64,000 nucleotides of DNA from Roseobacter sp. MH60115 (GTDB lineage: Bacteria > Pseudomonadota > Alphaproteobacteria > Rhodobacterales > Rhodobacteraceae), in assembly GCF_015644665.1 (NCBI RefSeq), contig NZ_JADOBQ010000002.1, forward strand, positions 496,001 through 560,000, in the 5' to 3' direction. The notes beneath the pieces were generated by a model that searched no databases, was not told where the DNA came from, and saw only the letters and a list, made by a program, of their open reading frames with translations. Below are positions 17,817 to 26,384 of the stretch, piece by piece (the stretch's first letter is position 1; the number at the start of each line of letters is the position of its first letter). The position numbers and the translations under genes were made by a program.

Positions 17817-19205
17817 GTGGACACGCTGCTTTTGTCCCGCATCCAGTTCGGGGCCAATATCTCGTTTCATATCTTGTTCCCGACGATCACCATCGCTCTG
17901 GGCTGGATGCTGCTGTTCTTCAAGCTGCGCTTCAGCGTGACGGGAGAGCGGAAGTGGATGGACGCCTACATGTTCTGGGTGAAGATCTTTGCCCTGTCCT
18001 TTGCGATGGGCGTCGTGTCCGGCATCACCATGTCGTTCCAGTTCGGTACCAACTGGCCCGGGTTCATGGAAACCGTGGGCAACGTCGCGGGGCCGCTGCT
18101 GGCCTATGAGGTGATCACGGCCTTTTTCCTCGAGGCTGTGTTTCTCGGCATCATGCTCTTTGGCGCCTCGCGGGTGAAGCCGTGGGTGCATACGCTGGCG
18201 ACGTTTCTCGTGGCTTTCGGCACAACGATGTCGGCCTTCTGGATCATCGTGCTGAACTCCTGGATGCACACGCCGCAGGGCTATGAGCTGCGCGATGGCG
18301 TGGTCTTTGCCACCGACTGGTGGGCCATCGTCTTCAACCCGTCGATGCCTTACCGCCTGATCCATATGCTGCTCGCCTCCGGTCTCACCGTGGCGTTTCT
18401 GATTGCGGGTATTTCCGCGCTGAGGCTGCTCTGGGGTGACCGGGCCGAGAGCGTGAAGACGACCCTGCGCGTAGGCATCGTCGCGGCGGCGGGCCTGATC
18501 CCGCTGCAAATCCTGGCGGGCGATTTCCATGGGCTGAACACATTGGAGCATCAGCCCGCAAAAGTGGCCGCGATGGAAGGTAACTGGGAGACCGGTCCGA
18601 ATATCCCGCTGGTGCTCTTTGCCATTCCCGATGAAGAGGCCCGCGAAAACCGCTTTGAAATTGGCATCCCGAATGGCGCGTCCCTGATCCTGAAACATAA
18701 AGCGGATGGTGTGGTGCCGGGCCTCAACGACTTCGTCGCGGAGGATGGTACGCCATTGCACCCGCGCGTGGCGCCTGTGTTCTTCAGCTTCCGCATCATG
18801 GTGGCCACCGGTATGGCGATGCTTGCGCTTTCATGGGCGGGCCTCTACCTGCTGCGTCGCTACGGGGCGGGCGCGATGCCGGACGTGCCGCTCTATGCCT
18901 TTGCCGCGATGAGTTTCAGCGGCTGGATCGCCACGCTGGCGGGCTGGTACACCACCGAAATCGGGCGTCAGCCGTGGTTGGTGCAGGGCGTGCTCAGCAC
19001 AAAGGACGCGGTCAGCGATGTGCCCTCCGGCATGGTGTTGAGCACGTTGATTGGCTACCTGGTGATCTACGCCGTGCTGATCGTGGCCTACATCGGTGTG
19101 ATCACCTATCTGGCGCGCAAGGCCTCGCGCGGCGAACCCCTGTCGTCTCGCGTTTATCCACGCGGCGGCGAGGCTGAAGTCGCCGCCCTGCATGCGGGAG
19201 AATAG
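17817..19205 (+). CDS. cydA: Cytochrome bd-type quinol oxidase subunit I
   Basis: Heme-bearing subunit of a quinol oxidase, 462 residues. Visible are LLSRIQFGANISFHILFPTITI with the heme-ligand histidine, NWPGFMETVGNVAGPLLAYEVITAFFLEAVFLGIMLFG with the conserved proton-path glutamates, and GDFHGLNTLEHQPAKVAAMEGNWET. The Q-loop is short, and GWYTTEIGRQPWLVQGVL follows. The short Q-loop puts it with the cyanide-insensitive oxidase (CIO) branch. The start is a GTG with AAAGAGG upstream. cydB follows 2 bp later. The enzyme probably supports respiration under low oxygen or in the presence of inhibitors of heme-copper oxidases. Confidence 0.94.
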   Translation: MDTLLLSRIQFGANISFHILFPTITIALGWMLLFFKLRFSVTGERKWMDAYMFWVKIFALSFAMGVVSGITMSFQFGTNWPGFMETVGNVAGPLLAYEVITAFFLEAVFLGIMLFGASRVKPWVHTLATFLVAFGTTMSAFWIIVLNSWMHTPQGYELRDGVVFATDWWAIVFNPSMPYRLIHMLLASGLTVAFLIAGISALRLLWGDRAESVKTTLRVGIVAAAGLIPLQILAGDFHGLNTLEHQPAKVAAMEGNWETGPNIPLVLFAIPDEEARENRFEIGIPNGASLILKHKADGVVPGLNDFVAEDGTPLHPRVAPVFFSFRIMVATGMAMLALSWAGLYLLRRYGAGAMPDVPLYAFAAMSFSGWIATLAGWYTTEIGRQPWLVQGVLSTKDAVSDVPSGMVLSTLIGYLVIYAVLIVAYIGVITYLARKASRGEPLSSRVYPRGGEAEVAALHAGE

Positions 19206-19207
19206 CA

Positions 19208-20218
19208 ATGACCTATTTCGGAGACCCCGCCATCTGGCTGCCATGGACTTTCGCGGCGTTAATGGGCCTGTCCATCCTGATCTACGTCATCCTGGATGGG
19301 TTCGACCTCGGTGTTGGCCTGCTGATGCCCTTGGCGGACGAGCAGGAGAAAGACCGCCTCGTCGCCTCCATCGGGCCTTTCTGGGATGCAAATGAGACAT
19401 GGCTGGTGCTGGCCATCGGCCTCCTGCTGGTGGCTTTCCCGCCCGCCCATGGGATCATCCTGACATCGCTCTACCTGCCGGTTTTCATCATGCTCGTCGG
19501 GCTGATCCTGCGCGGCGTCTCCTTTGAATTCCGCGCCAAGGCCCCCCTGTCCCAAAAGAAACGCTGGAACGCGGCGTTCTTCGCAGGCTCCCTGATGGCG
19601 TCGATGAGCCAGGGGTTCATGCTGGGCATGTATGTCATGGGGCTGACCTGGACGCTGAGCCATGTCGCCTTTGCGCTGCTCACTGCAGTCTTCCTGACCG
19701 TTGGGTACAGTTTTATCGGGGCGGCATGGCTGATTGCCAAGACGGAAGGCGCGTTGCAGACCCGCGCGGTTGGCTGGGCCAAGGGCGGTATCTGGGGCCT
19801 GATCCTTGGGATCGGTGCGATTTCCGTCGCCACGCCTTTTGTCAGCCCGCGTATTTTTGACAAGTGGTTCAGCCTGCCGGAATTCCTGTACCTCTCGCCG
19901 ATGCCGATCCTCTCTGGTGCTCTGGTGCTCTACCTCTTCTGGCGTATCCACAAGCTGCCGCAGGTCGGGGACAAGACCGCCTGGAGCCCATTTGCAGCGG
20001 CGATGGCGCTCTTTGCGCTGGCCTTCACAGGCATGGCCTATTCGTTCTACCCCTACGTGGTGCCCGAACAGATCACGATCTACGACGCCGCCGCTGCGCC
20101 GGAAAGCCTGTTCATCATCCTGATCGGGACGCTTTTCGTGCTGCCGGCCATTCTGGGCTACACGGCGCTGTCCTACTATATCTTCCGCGGCAAGGCGACA
20201 GAGCTACGGTACGACTAG
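19208..20218 (+). CDS. cydB: Cytochrome bd-type quinol oxidase subunit II
   Basis: The 336-residue membrane partner of CydA. It starts near FGDPAIWLPWTFAALMGLSILIYVILDGFDLGVG, a CydB hallmark, and continues with FWDANETWLVLAIGLLLVAFP, LILRGVSFEFR, and a C-terminal SFYPYVVPEQITIYDAAAAPES segment. About eight hydrophobic segments are present. It begins 2 bp after the cydA stop. No cydX- or cydCD-like gene follows. A 119-bp gap with an inverted repeat (20287-20318) separates it from galM. Confidence 0.94.
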   Translation: MTYFGDPAIWLPWTFAALMGLSILIYVILDGFDLGVGLLMPLADEQEKDRLVASIGPFWDANETWLVLAIGLLLVAFPPAHGIILTSLYLPVFIMLVGLILRGVSFEFRAKAPLSQKKRWNAAFFAGSLMASMSQGFMLGMYVMGLTWTLSHVAFALLTAVFLTVGYSFIGAAWLIAKTEGALQTRAVGWAKGGIWGLILGIGAISVATPFVSPRIFDKWFSLPEFLYLSPMPILSGALVLYLFWRIHKLPQVGDKTAWSPFAAAMALFALAFTGMAYSFYPYVVPEQITIYDAAAAPESLFIILIGTLFVLPAILGYTALSYYIFRGKATELRYD

Positions 20219-20286
20219 ACCGCGCGCGGCATAGCGACCTGAACCGGTGCCACCTCTGACGTTCAGTGCCAAGAGATGCTTTTTCT

Positions 20287-20318
20287 TTTCTGCGCAGGGT
20301 CTTAGGGTTGCGCAGAAA
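20287..20318. repeat. Perfect 10-bp inverted repeat in the cydB-galM gap
   Basis: TTTCTGCGCA and TGCGCAGAAA are exact complements around a 12-base spacer. A T-rich stretch precedes rather than follows the stem on the plus strand, so a standard intrinsic terminator for cydB is not supported. An operator or processed hairpin upstream of galM is possible. Confidence 0.45.
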
Positions 20319-20337
20319 CGATAGCGGATTGAACGGC

Positions 20338-21384
20338 ATGCATACGGAAATCTTTGGGCATCTCGACGGTCACGCGGTCGAGGCCGTCACCCTCTCCAAT
20401 GGTGGTCTACAGGCACGGCTGATCACCTTCGGCGCACGGCTCACGGAGCTGTGGGTGCCTGATCACAAGGGCGATCTGGCTGATGTCGTTCTGGGTTTTG
20501 ACGATCTCGAAAGCTATGTCGCGTCGGACGCGTTCTTCGGGGCCACCTGCGGGCAATATGCCAACCGGATTGCAGGTGCCCGGTGCGAGATTGAAGGCCA
20601 AGATATCCATCTCGACGCGAATGAGGGCACCAACCACCTGCACGGTGGTGTGGCGGGGTTTGATCGCAAGGTCTGGCGGATTGCCGCGCTCGACGACAAC
20701 AGCGTGACCTTTTCGGCCACCTCCGAAGAGGGCGAGATGGGCTTTCCGGGGCGCTCCAACCTGACAAGTCGCTATCACCTGACCCCGGAGGGCGCGCTTG
20801 AGATCGAGATGACGGCGGATACCGATAGAACCACGCTGGTCAACATGGTGCATCACTCGTATTTCAACCTGTCCGGTCAAGGCACGGGGCCGGTTTTGGA
20901 CCATGAGTTGCAGATTGACGCCGGGTTCTACACACCGGTGGATGATGCACTGCTGGCCACGGGCGAAATTCTATCCGTCGCGGATACGCCGTTTGATTTT
21001 CGTCTGGGCAAGCGCATTGGGCAGGATATCTCGGCGCTTTGTCCGTCTTCCGAAGGCGGTGGGTATGACCACAACTGGTGTCTGGAAACACCGCGCGACC
21101 AGAGGCATGCCAGCGCCATATTGCACGACCAGGTGTCCGGGCGCAGCCTGCAGATCAGCACGACCGAGCCCGGACTGCAGGTCTACACCGGAGGATACCT
21201 GCATGAGCGGATGTCCGGCAAAAACGGAACGTCGCTGTGCAAATTCGCGGGCATCGCCCTGGAAACGCAGAAGTTTCCCGGCTCTCCTACCTTTGCGCAT
21301 TTTCCGAATTGCCTGTTGCGTCCGGGCGAGACTTATCGGCACAAGATGCGGTTTCAGTTCGCAGCTGACGCGCCGTCGCGCTGA
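20338..21384 (+). CDS. galM: Aldose 1-epimerase (mutarotase)
   Basis: Interconverts alpha and beta anomers of aldoses. The 348-residue protein carries GGLQARLITFGARLTELWVPD, the GATCGQYANRIAGARCEI segment, NEGTNHLHGGVAGFDRKVWR (substrate-binding His), HHSYFNLSGQG with the catalytic His, and YDHNWCLE plus TEPGLQVYTGGYL. FCGIALETQ-type sequence (FAGIALETQKFPGSP) holds the catalytic Glu. The start at 20338 was preferred over an in-frame ATG at 20266 because the family begins here. It is convergent with gph. No other sugar genes are adjacent. Confidence 0.92.
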   Translation: MHTEIFGHLDGHAVEAVTLSNGGLQARLITFGARLTELWVPDHKGDLADVVLGFDDLESYVASDAFFGATCGQYANRIAGARCEIEGQDIHLDANEGTNHLHGGVAGFDRKVWRIAALDDNSVTFSATSEEGEMGFPGRSNLTSRYHLTPEGALEIEMTADTDRTTLVNMVHHSYFNLSGQGTGPVLDHELQIDAGFYTPVDDALLATGEILSVADTPFDFRLGKRIGQDISALCPSSEGGGYDHNWCLETPRDQRHASAILHDQVSGRSLQISTTEPGLQVYTGGYLHERMSGKNGTSLCKFAGIALETQKFPGSPTFAHFPNCLLRPGETYRHKMRFQFAADAPSR

Positions 21385-21409
21385 GCGGCAACAGCGATGC
21401 GCGCGCCTG

Positions 21410-22066
21410 TCACACCGGAAACAGGTTCAAATCCGACCAGTCATCAAATCGCAGCACCGGCCCGTCGGTCGGAATGTCGGCATTCAGATAGCCTTTGGTG
21501 AACAGACAGAAATCCACCCCCGCGGCCTGCGCCGTCGCGTAGTCAATGGCACTGTCGCCCACGTAGAGAGCTTGCGTCGGAGACTGACCCAGCGCGTCCA
21601 GACATTTTCGTAGTGAGGTGGGATCGGGCTTTTTGGGTTGGTCGGGCATCGCCCCAATGATTGAACTGAGGAAGGGCGACAGTCCCAACACCTCGCAGAT
21701 ATGACGCGCCGGTCCGGTTGGCTTGTTGGTGCAGAGACCAAGCGTCACGCCCGCTGCCGCAAGATGCTCGAGTTGCTGCAGCACGCCCGGATAGGGCCGC
21801 GTCAGGGCAACGCCATTCGCCTCATAAACAGTCAGGAACCGGTACAGCGTAGCTTTATGCGTGTCATCGTCGGTGCCGCCGGTTGCCATGAGGCTGCGAC
21901 GGATCAGAACTTCGACCCCGTTGCCGACAAATGAGATGATGGTTGCCAGATCAAGCGGCCCGCGTCCCAGCGGCTCCAAGGCCGCGTTCACGGCCACCTG
22001 CATGTCGGGGGCGCTGTGCACCAGCGTGCCGTCCAGATCGAAGATGAGCGCCGTCTTTTGGGTCAT
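21410..22066 (-). CDS. gph: HAD-family phosphoglycolate phosphatase-like hydrolase
   Basis: HAD-superfamily phosphatase of 218 residues. Motif I is LIFDLDGTLVHSAPDM at the N-terminus, motif II is LGLCTNKPTG, the motif III lysine is in DQPKKPDPTSL, and motif IV is LYVGDSAIDYATAQAAG. The cap domain and the GNGVEVLIRRSL sequence match Gph, which clears 2-phosphoglycolate. The start at 22066 begins MTQKTALIFDLDG. An open extension upstream has no family character. It lies just downstream of the PepSY gene on the same strand (gap 86 bp). The substrate could also be another sugar phosphate. Confidence 0.86.
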   Translation of the reverse strand: MTQKTALIFDLDGTLVHSAPDMQVAVNAALEPLGRGPLDLATIISFVGNGVEVLIRRSLMATGGTDDDTHKATLYRFLTVYEANGVALTRPYPGVLQQLEHLAAAGVTLGLCTNKPTGPARHICEVLGLSPFLSSIIGAMPDQPKKPDPTSLRKCLDALGQSPTQALYVGDSAIDYATAQAAGVDFCLFTKGYLNADIPTDGPVLRFDDWSDLNLFPV

Positions 22067-22152
22067 GCGCCCGCATATCCCGGAACCGCTCAGGATGCCA
22101 AGCGCGGAAGGGAAGGGTGCGCAGGCGAAGTGTTCGCTGCGCACCCGGACAA

Positions 22153-23541
22153 TCAAGTCAGCACGCGGCGCAGCTGTGGTAGTCTCGACAGGATGAACAC
22201 ATCCAGCGCCAGCACCGTCAGCAGGGCAATGCCTGCCATCGGGAAGGCCATCGACACGCCGAGACCCACAAGCACCGCGCCCTGCCAGAGCGGCAGTTCA
22301 CGGGGAAAGGGCGGGGCGGCGAGACGGTTTGCACCCGCTGGGCGGCGTTTCCACCACATGACGACCGAGCTGACACATAGAAACAGGACGCTCAGGCAGA
22401 CGACCGTGTTGGCAAGCACGCTCCAGAGGCCAAGGGTGCCCATGTGCAGCGCAATCCCCACGGCCATGGCTTTCCCGGCCAGCGAATAATCCTCATACCG
22501 TACGTCGGCGAGGATGTTGCCGGTGTACTGGTCGATATGCACCGTGCGATCCGAGGTTGGATCGGTGCTGTCGGTGCTCATTGAATCTCGGCTGATCGTC
22601 CAGACGCCGGTTGCTGACTGCGGCAGGTTCAGCTGATAGCGCGCGTCAAATCCGATCTCGCGCGCCAACGCGCCAACGGTGTCGAGCGTCACAAGAGGAG
22701 CGTTGACACCCGCCACACCCGCCTCGCTGCCGGACACCGGCATCGGGGTCAGTTCCAGCGCCCAGGGCACTTCGCGGCGGGCGTGGTTCATGCTGGCATG
22801 TCTGTCATCCGACAGCGGTACGGCATCCCATTTCTCGGCTGGGAACTGGCTCCAGGCCTGGACCATCTTGCCACCCCATATGCCCGCCCAGGACAGCCCG
22901 GAGATCAAGAAAAACACCAGGATGAGTGAGATCCAGATGCCGACAACGCCGTGTAGCGATTTCCACAAACCGCGCCCACGGGTCAGGTTGGGCAACAACG
23001 CCGCGCGCCAGCCGGTGCCGCGGGGCCACCACATGTACAACCCGGTCGCGATCAGCACCATGGCAAGTGAGGCGGCGGTTTCCAGCATCCGGTCGCCGGT
23101 CACGCCCAGCATCAGATTGCCGTGCAGGTTATCGGCAAAGTCGTACCAGCCACTGCGGCGCGGGAAGGTGTCGATCACGGTCGCGGTATAGGGATCGACG
23201 GCGACCATCGTGGCCTCGTCGCCGTGATCGACGCGGAAGAGAGCCGCCACATCCGGTGTCCGCGGGGCAACATATTGGATCAGCTCGCCGCCGGGAACGG
23301 CCTGAACGGCTGCGTCGGCCTGTACCGAAATCGCGGAGACCGCGTCTTGTGGCGCAACGGCTGTGCGTTCGCCGTCTCGCCCGTCAATCCAGGCGATCCA
23401 CAGCATTGCCATACCGGTCAGGGCAAGCATGGTCAGAAACGGGATAACGAACAGCCCGGCATAGAAATGCCAGCGCCAGGCGGCGAAGTAGAGTTTGTTT
23501 GCGCCGGTATCCAGCGGCGCATTGGTAGTGAGTGTGGTCAT
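22153..23541 (-). CDS. PepSY-associated transmembrane (PiuB-type) protein
   Basis: Membrane protein of 462 residues with about four hydrophobic segments: WRWHFYAGLFVIPFLTMLALTG near residue 25, a pair in the middle around SLHGVVGIWISLILVFFLISG, and two C-terminal helices. The WRWHFYAG and SLHGxxG histidines are the family hallmark (PF03929). Such proteins are usually linked to iron-siderophore or copper uptake and membrane reduction steps. The start at 23541 has GGAG 6 bp upstream. A small Cys-containing secreted protein gene precedes it on the same strand and probably shares its transcript. Confidence 0.86.
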   Translation of the reverse strand: MTTLTTNAPLDTGANKLYFAAWRWHFYAGLFVIPFLTMLALTGMAMLWIAWIDGRDGERTAVAPQDAVSAISVQADAAVQAVPGGELIQYVAPRTPDVAALFRVDHGDEATMVAVDPYTATVIDTFPRRSGWYDFADNLHGNLMLGVTGDRMLETAASLAMVLIATGLYMWWPRGTGWRAALLPNLTRGRGLWKSLHGVVGIWISLILVFFLISGLSWAGIWGGKMVQAWSQFPAEKWDAVPLSDDRHASMNHARREVPWALELTPMPVSGSEAGVAGVNAPLVTLDTVGALAREIGFDARYQLNLPQSATGVWTISRDSMSTDSTDPTSDRTVHIDQYTGNILADVRYEDYSLAGKAMAVGIALHMGTLGLWSVLANTVVCLSVLFLCVSSVVMWWKRRPAGANRLAAPPFPRELPLWQGAVLVGLGVSMAFPMAGIALLTVLALDVFILSRLPQLRRVLT

Positions 23542-23604
23542 GGGATGCTCCAAGCCTAATGGCCCGCGCGCGGCGCGGGTGTGATCTCAAGAAAGGGTGA
23601 AAGA

Positions 23605-23967
23605 TCAGGCCTGGGGTGGCGCGCGCGTCAGCCGGGTGGGGTCGAGAGGTTTCGCGTGATGACGCAGTTGCGCAATGACGCGCATGCGTTGGGTGGTGAC
23701 CGGGATCTCGCGTTGTGCTGTCGATGCATGAGGCGGGCAGGCGACGGTGTCCACCAGACGGCAGGCCTCGCAGTTCTGGCTTGGCCCCGGGGCGTCGCCC
23801 GTGAGACCGCAAAGCTCTTCAAGCGTGCCGCCCGCGTCGAGAAAGGCGAGCAGATCGGGATCCACCGGCGGCTGTGATGAACGATGCGCAAAGCCAATGG
23901 CCGTCATCGCTACGAGCAGAGTTGCCGTGAGACAAAGCTTGGCAAAGAGGCGGAACACGGCGGGCAT
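23605..23967 (-). CDS. Small secreted Cys-containing protein, possibly DUF2946
   Basis: The 120-residue product has an N-terminal signal sequence (LFAKLCLTATLLVAMTAIGFA), then ELCGL and NCEACRLVDTVACP, giving four spaced cysteines with one CxxC, and a basic C-terminus. Short secreted proteins with CxxC segments next to PepSY membrane proteins are often assigned to DUF2946, and that is the best guess here. It is 63 bp upstream of the PepSY gene on the same strand. Metal binding is possible but not shown. The 276 bp between it and hutC hold nothing recognised. Confidence 0.6.
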   Translation of the reverse strand: MPAVFRLFAKLCLTATLLVAMTAIGFAHRSSQPPVDPDLLAFLDAGGTLEELCGLTGDAPGPSQNCEACRLVDTVACPPHASTAQREIPVTTQRMRVIAQLRHHAKPLDPTRLTRAPPQA

Positions 23968-24243
23968 GAATTCCCTCTATTGCAGAAGCGGGCATGGCAC
24001 CAGAAAAAGTTCAGGATCGCGAAAGGGGACCGCGGGCGCTTTGTCGATGATTGCAGAGGTCAGGCTGGCATCAAGTCGCAAATTGTCGCGCGGGTAATCG
24101 TGTCGGCGAGGATTTAGTGTTCGCCATCCTCCATCGGCAGAACGTGATGAGGCTGATGTCGGTTTGAAGGGACAACACCCGGCGGCCTGAGATATCATCG
24201 GGGCACCCGTATCCATTCAAGGGCAATGCTTGTCCAAGTGGCG

Positions 24244-24945
24244 TCAGAGGGCCGTGCGCAGTTGATGGCCCGGCGCGAAGGTCAGCCTGACTTTGGTGAC
24301 CGAGACGGCGTGATCCCATGTCAGCCGGTCGATGACAAAAACCGCCGCGTGCAGGGGGCACCCCAAAAGCCGGGCCTCCTCTTTTGTCGCGGCAGCGGCG
24401 GAAAAGGCGATCTCGCCGTGGGTATAGGGGGCATTTGCCAACAACCATTCGTTGCCGCTGATCGTCTCGAAACCTTCGTTCACGGCTGTCGGCACCGTCG
24501 CGGTATTGATCCAGCGATCTTCGACCGCATAGGGCGCGTCATTGGCAAGGTGCAGGGCGCTGAGGTGCAACATGCGTGTCGTCATCGGGACCTGCAATGC
24601 GCCGCTGACCTGCGCGGGCGGCTCTTGCAGCCTGCGTGAAATCAACTGATATCCATATTTTTGCCCGCGCGCTTCGATCTCCTGCCGGATGAGCGAGATA
24701 TCGATGGTCGCCTTGGCCACGGGCTGCAATGCAACGCGTGTGCCCGCCTTGCGGCGTCGGTCCAGCAGTCCGCTTTCTGCCACGGTCCGAAGGGCACGGT
24801 TCACCGTCGCCCGCGCACAGCCGAACTCTTCAGCAAGGTCCGCTTCGTTGGGGATCAGATCACCGGGCTTCCATTCCCGCGCGTGAATGCGCCGCAGCAC
24901 CTCTTCCTGTACGGTCTGCCAGTTCCGGAAGGCGGGTCTGTTCAC
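24244..24945 (-). CDS. hutC: GntR/HutC-family repressor of histidine utilisation
   Basis: The 233-residue regulator has an N-terminal winged helix (about 8-75; VQEEVLRRIHAREWKPGDLIPNEADLAEEFGCARATVNRALRTVAESGLL) and a C-terminal UTRA ligand domain (about 95-230) that in HutC binds urocanate. The start is a GTG overlapping the hutF stop (GTGA), so it is translationally coupled to hutF. A palindrome between the divergent hutF and hutI genes is the likely operator. Identity is supported strongly by the hut neighbourhood. Confidence 0.92.
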   Translation of the reverse strand: MNRPAFRNWQTVQEEVLRRIHAREWKPGDLIPNEADLAEEFGCARATVNRALRTVAESGLLDRRRKAGTRVALQPVAKATIDISLIRQEIEARGQKYGYQLISRRLQEPPAQVSGALQVPMTTRMLHLSALHLANDAPYAVEDRWINTATVPTAVNEGFETISGNEWLLANAPYTHGEIAFSAAAATKEEARLLGCPLHAAVFVIDRLTWDHAVSVTKVRLTFAPGHQLRTAL

Positions 24946-26306
24946 AATGCGTCTCTCAATTCAACCTGTGTGCGGCGATAGGCGCCCAGAATGCTCTGGC
25001 GGTGCACATGTCGACCCTCTTTCACCATCTGTCGCCCGGCCGACCAGACATCTGTGACCAGACGGTCATCGCCCGCAAAAAACCATGTGTCCAGAACGGC
25101 GTCGCCCGCGCGACCGTCCAAGTGAACCGAACCGGCATCCAGCGCCAGCATATCTGCCAGCGCGCCTGCTTCCAGCCGCCCGGTTTCACGCCCCGTTGCC
25201 CGAGCGCCCCCCTGCAAGATCTGATCAAAGATGTGCCGCCCGGTGGAACGGGTCGGCATGGCCAGCGCAGCGCGGCTGTGATCGCGCAGGCGCTGGGTGT
25301 ACTCCAACGTGCGGATCTCCTCACTCAAGGAAATTCGGATGTTGCTGTCGGAACCGATGGCCATTTTGCCCTGGGCCTGCAGCCAGCCCGCAGCGTCGAA
25401 AATACCATCCCCCAGATTGCTTTCGGTGATCGGGCAGAGGCCCGCCACCGCGCCTGTCCTTGCCAATGCGGCGGTTTCGTTAGGGTTCATCTGCGTGCAA
25501 TGGATCAGGCACCAGCGATCATCAAGACCCATGTTTTGCAGCGCCCATTCGACCGGGCGCGCCCCCCAATGGGCTTGGACCTCTTCAACTTCGGCCAGTT
25601 GCTCGGCCAAGTGCATGTGAATTGGCCCTTGAGGGAAGAGGGATGCGTAGTTTTGCAGATCCCGCGCGCCGACCGCGCGCAAGGAATGCGGTGCCACGCC
25701 GATAGAAGCATCTGCCGGCAGGTGTTCCAGGGCGTCCTTTGCCCCGCCGCATAGCCGCTGGAAACGATCAAGATCGTTGCCGAAACGGATTTGTCCGCTG
25801 GTCAGCGCGCGCCCATCGCACCCGCCAAACTGATAGTGGACCGGCAAAAGGCACAATCCGATGCCGGATTGAGCAGTTGCGGCGATGATACGTTCGGACA
25901 TTTCCGAAAGCGTGTCATAGGGCGCCCCACCCGGTTGATGATGCAGATAGTGGAATTCGGCGCTTGTCGCGTAACCGGCCTCCAGCATCTCCATCTGCAC
26001 AAAAGCGGTGATTACTTCGACGTGCCACGGGGTCAGCCGATCCAGAAAGCGGAACATCAACTGGCGCCATGTCCAGAAACTGTCCCGGGCGTCGGGCCCT
26101 TGTGTCTCGGTCAATCCCGCCATGGCACGCTGAAAGGCATGGGAATGCACGTTGACCGGGGCTGGTAGCAAAATACCGACTTGCAGGCCTTGGGCGCGCG
26201 CATTTGGCACAATCTCTGAAAAGGTCCCCGCATCGGTGACTGAAACGAGGACATCCTGCGCCCAGCCGCTGGGAAGAAGCGCCTGTTGCGCCCAGATCTG
26301 CAGCAT
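24942..26306 (-). CDS. hutF: Formimidoylglutamate deiminase
   Basis: Converts N-formimino-L-glutamate to N-formyl-L-glutamate and ammonia. This amidohydrolase-superfamily protein has 454 residues with PVNVHSHAFQRAMAGL (metal HxH), LPVHYQFGG, PIHMHLAEQLAEVEEVQ, CLIHCTQMNPNE and MAIGSDSNIRISLSEEIR. The start is the ATG at 26306 (MLQIWAQQALLP). The same frame stays open for about 1 kb upstream across hutI, but that part is antisense to hutI and has no family similarity. With hutG this gives the two-step formiminoglutamate route. It is divergent from hutI. Confidence 0.95.
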   Translation of the reverse strand: MLQIWAQQALLPSGWAQDVLVSVTDAGTFSEIVPNARAQGLQVGILLPAPVNVHSHAFQRAMAGLTETQGPDARDSFWTWRQLMFRFLDRLTPWHVEVITAFVQMEMLEAGYATSAEFHYLHHQPGGAPYDTLSEMSERIIAATAQSGIGLCLLPVHYQFGGCDGRALTSGQIRFGNDLDRFQRLCGGAKDALEHLPADASIGVAPHSLRAVGARDLQNYASLFPQGPIHMHLAEQLAEVEEVQAHWGARPVEWALQNMGLDDRWCLIHCTQMNPNETAALARTGAVAGLCPITESNLGDGIFDAAGWLQAQGKMAIGSDSNIRISLSEEIRTLEYTQRLRDHSRAALAMPTRSTGRHIFDQILQGGARATGRETGRLEAGALADMLALDAGSVHLDGRAGDAVLDTWFFAGDDRLVTDVWSAGRQMVKEGRHVHRQSILGAYRRTQVELRDAL

Positions 26307-26317
26307 ATGTGTCTCGC

Positions 26318-26346
26318 TTGACAGAATTATTATGTACATACATAAA
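26318..26346 (+). promoter_or_regulatory. hutI promoter with HutC operator candidate
   Basis: A TTGACA -35 box (26318-26323) and CATAAA -10-like box (26341-26346) are 17 bp apart. The spacer contains the perfect 10-bp palindrome TATGTACATA (26331-26340), resembling known HutC operators (ATGTAnnTACAT-type). A repressor bound there would block RNA polymerase. Only 78 bp separate the divergent hutF and hutI start codons, so one site could control both. Confidence 0.65.
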
Positions 26347-26384
26347 ATCATTAAACACACATCAATACAAGCGAGTCGCGCCTC

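Noticed and set aside
20287-20318. Intrinsic terminator for cydAB
   Set aside because: The stem is perfect but the T-run precedes rather than follows it on the coding strand, so it was kept only as an inverted repeat.
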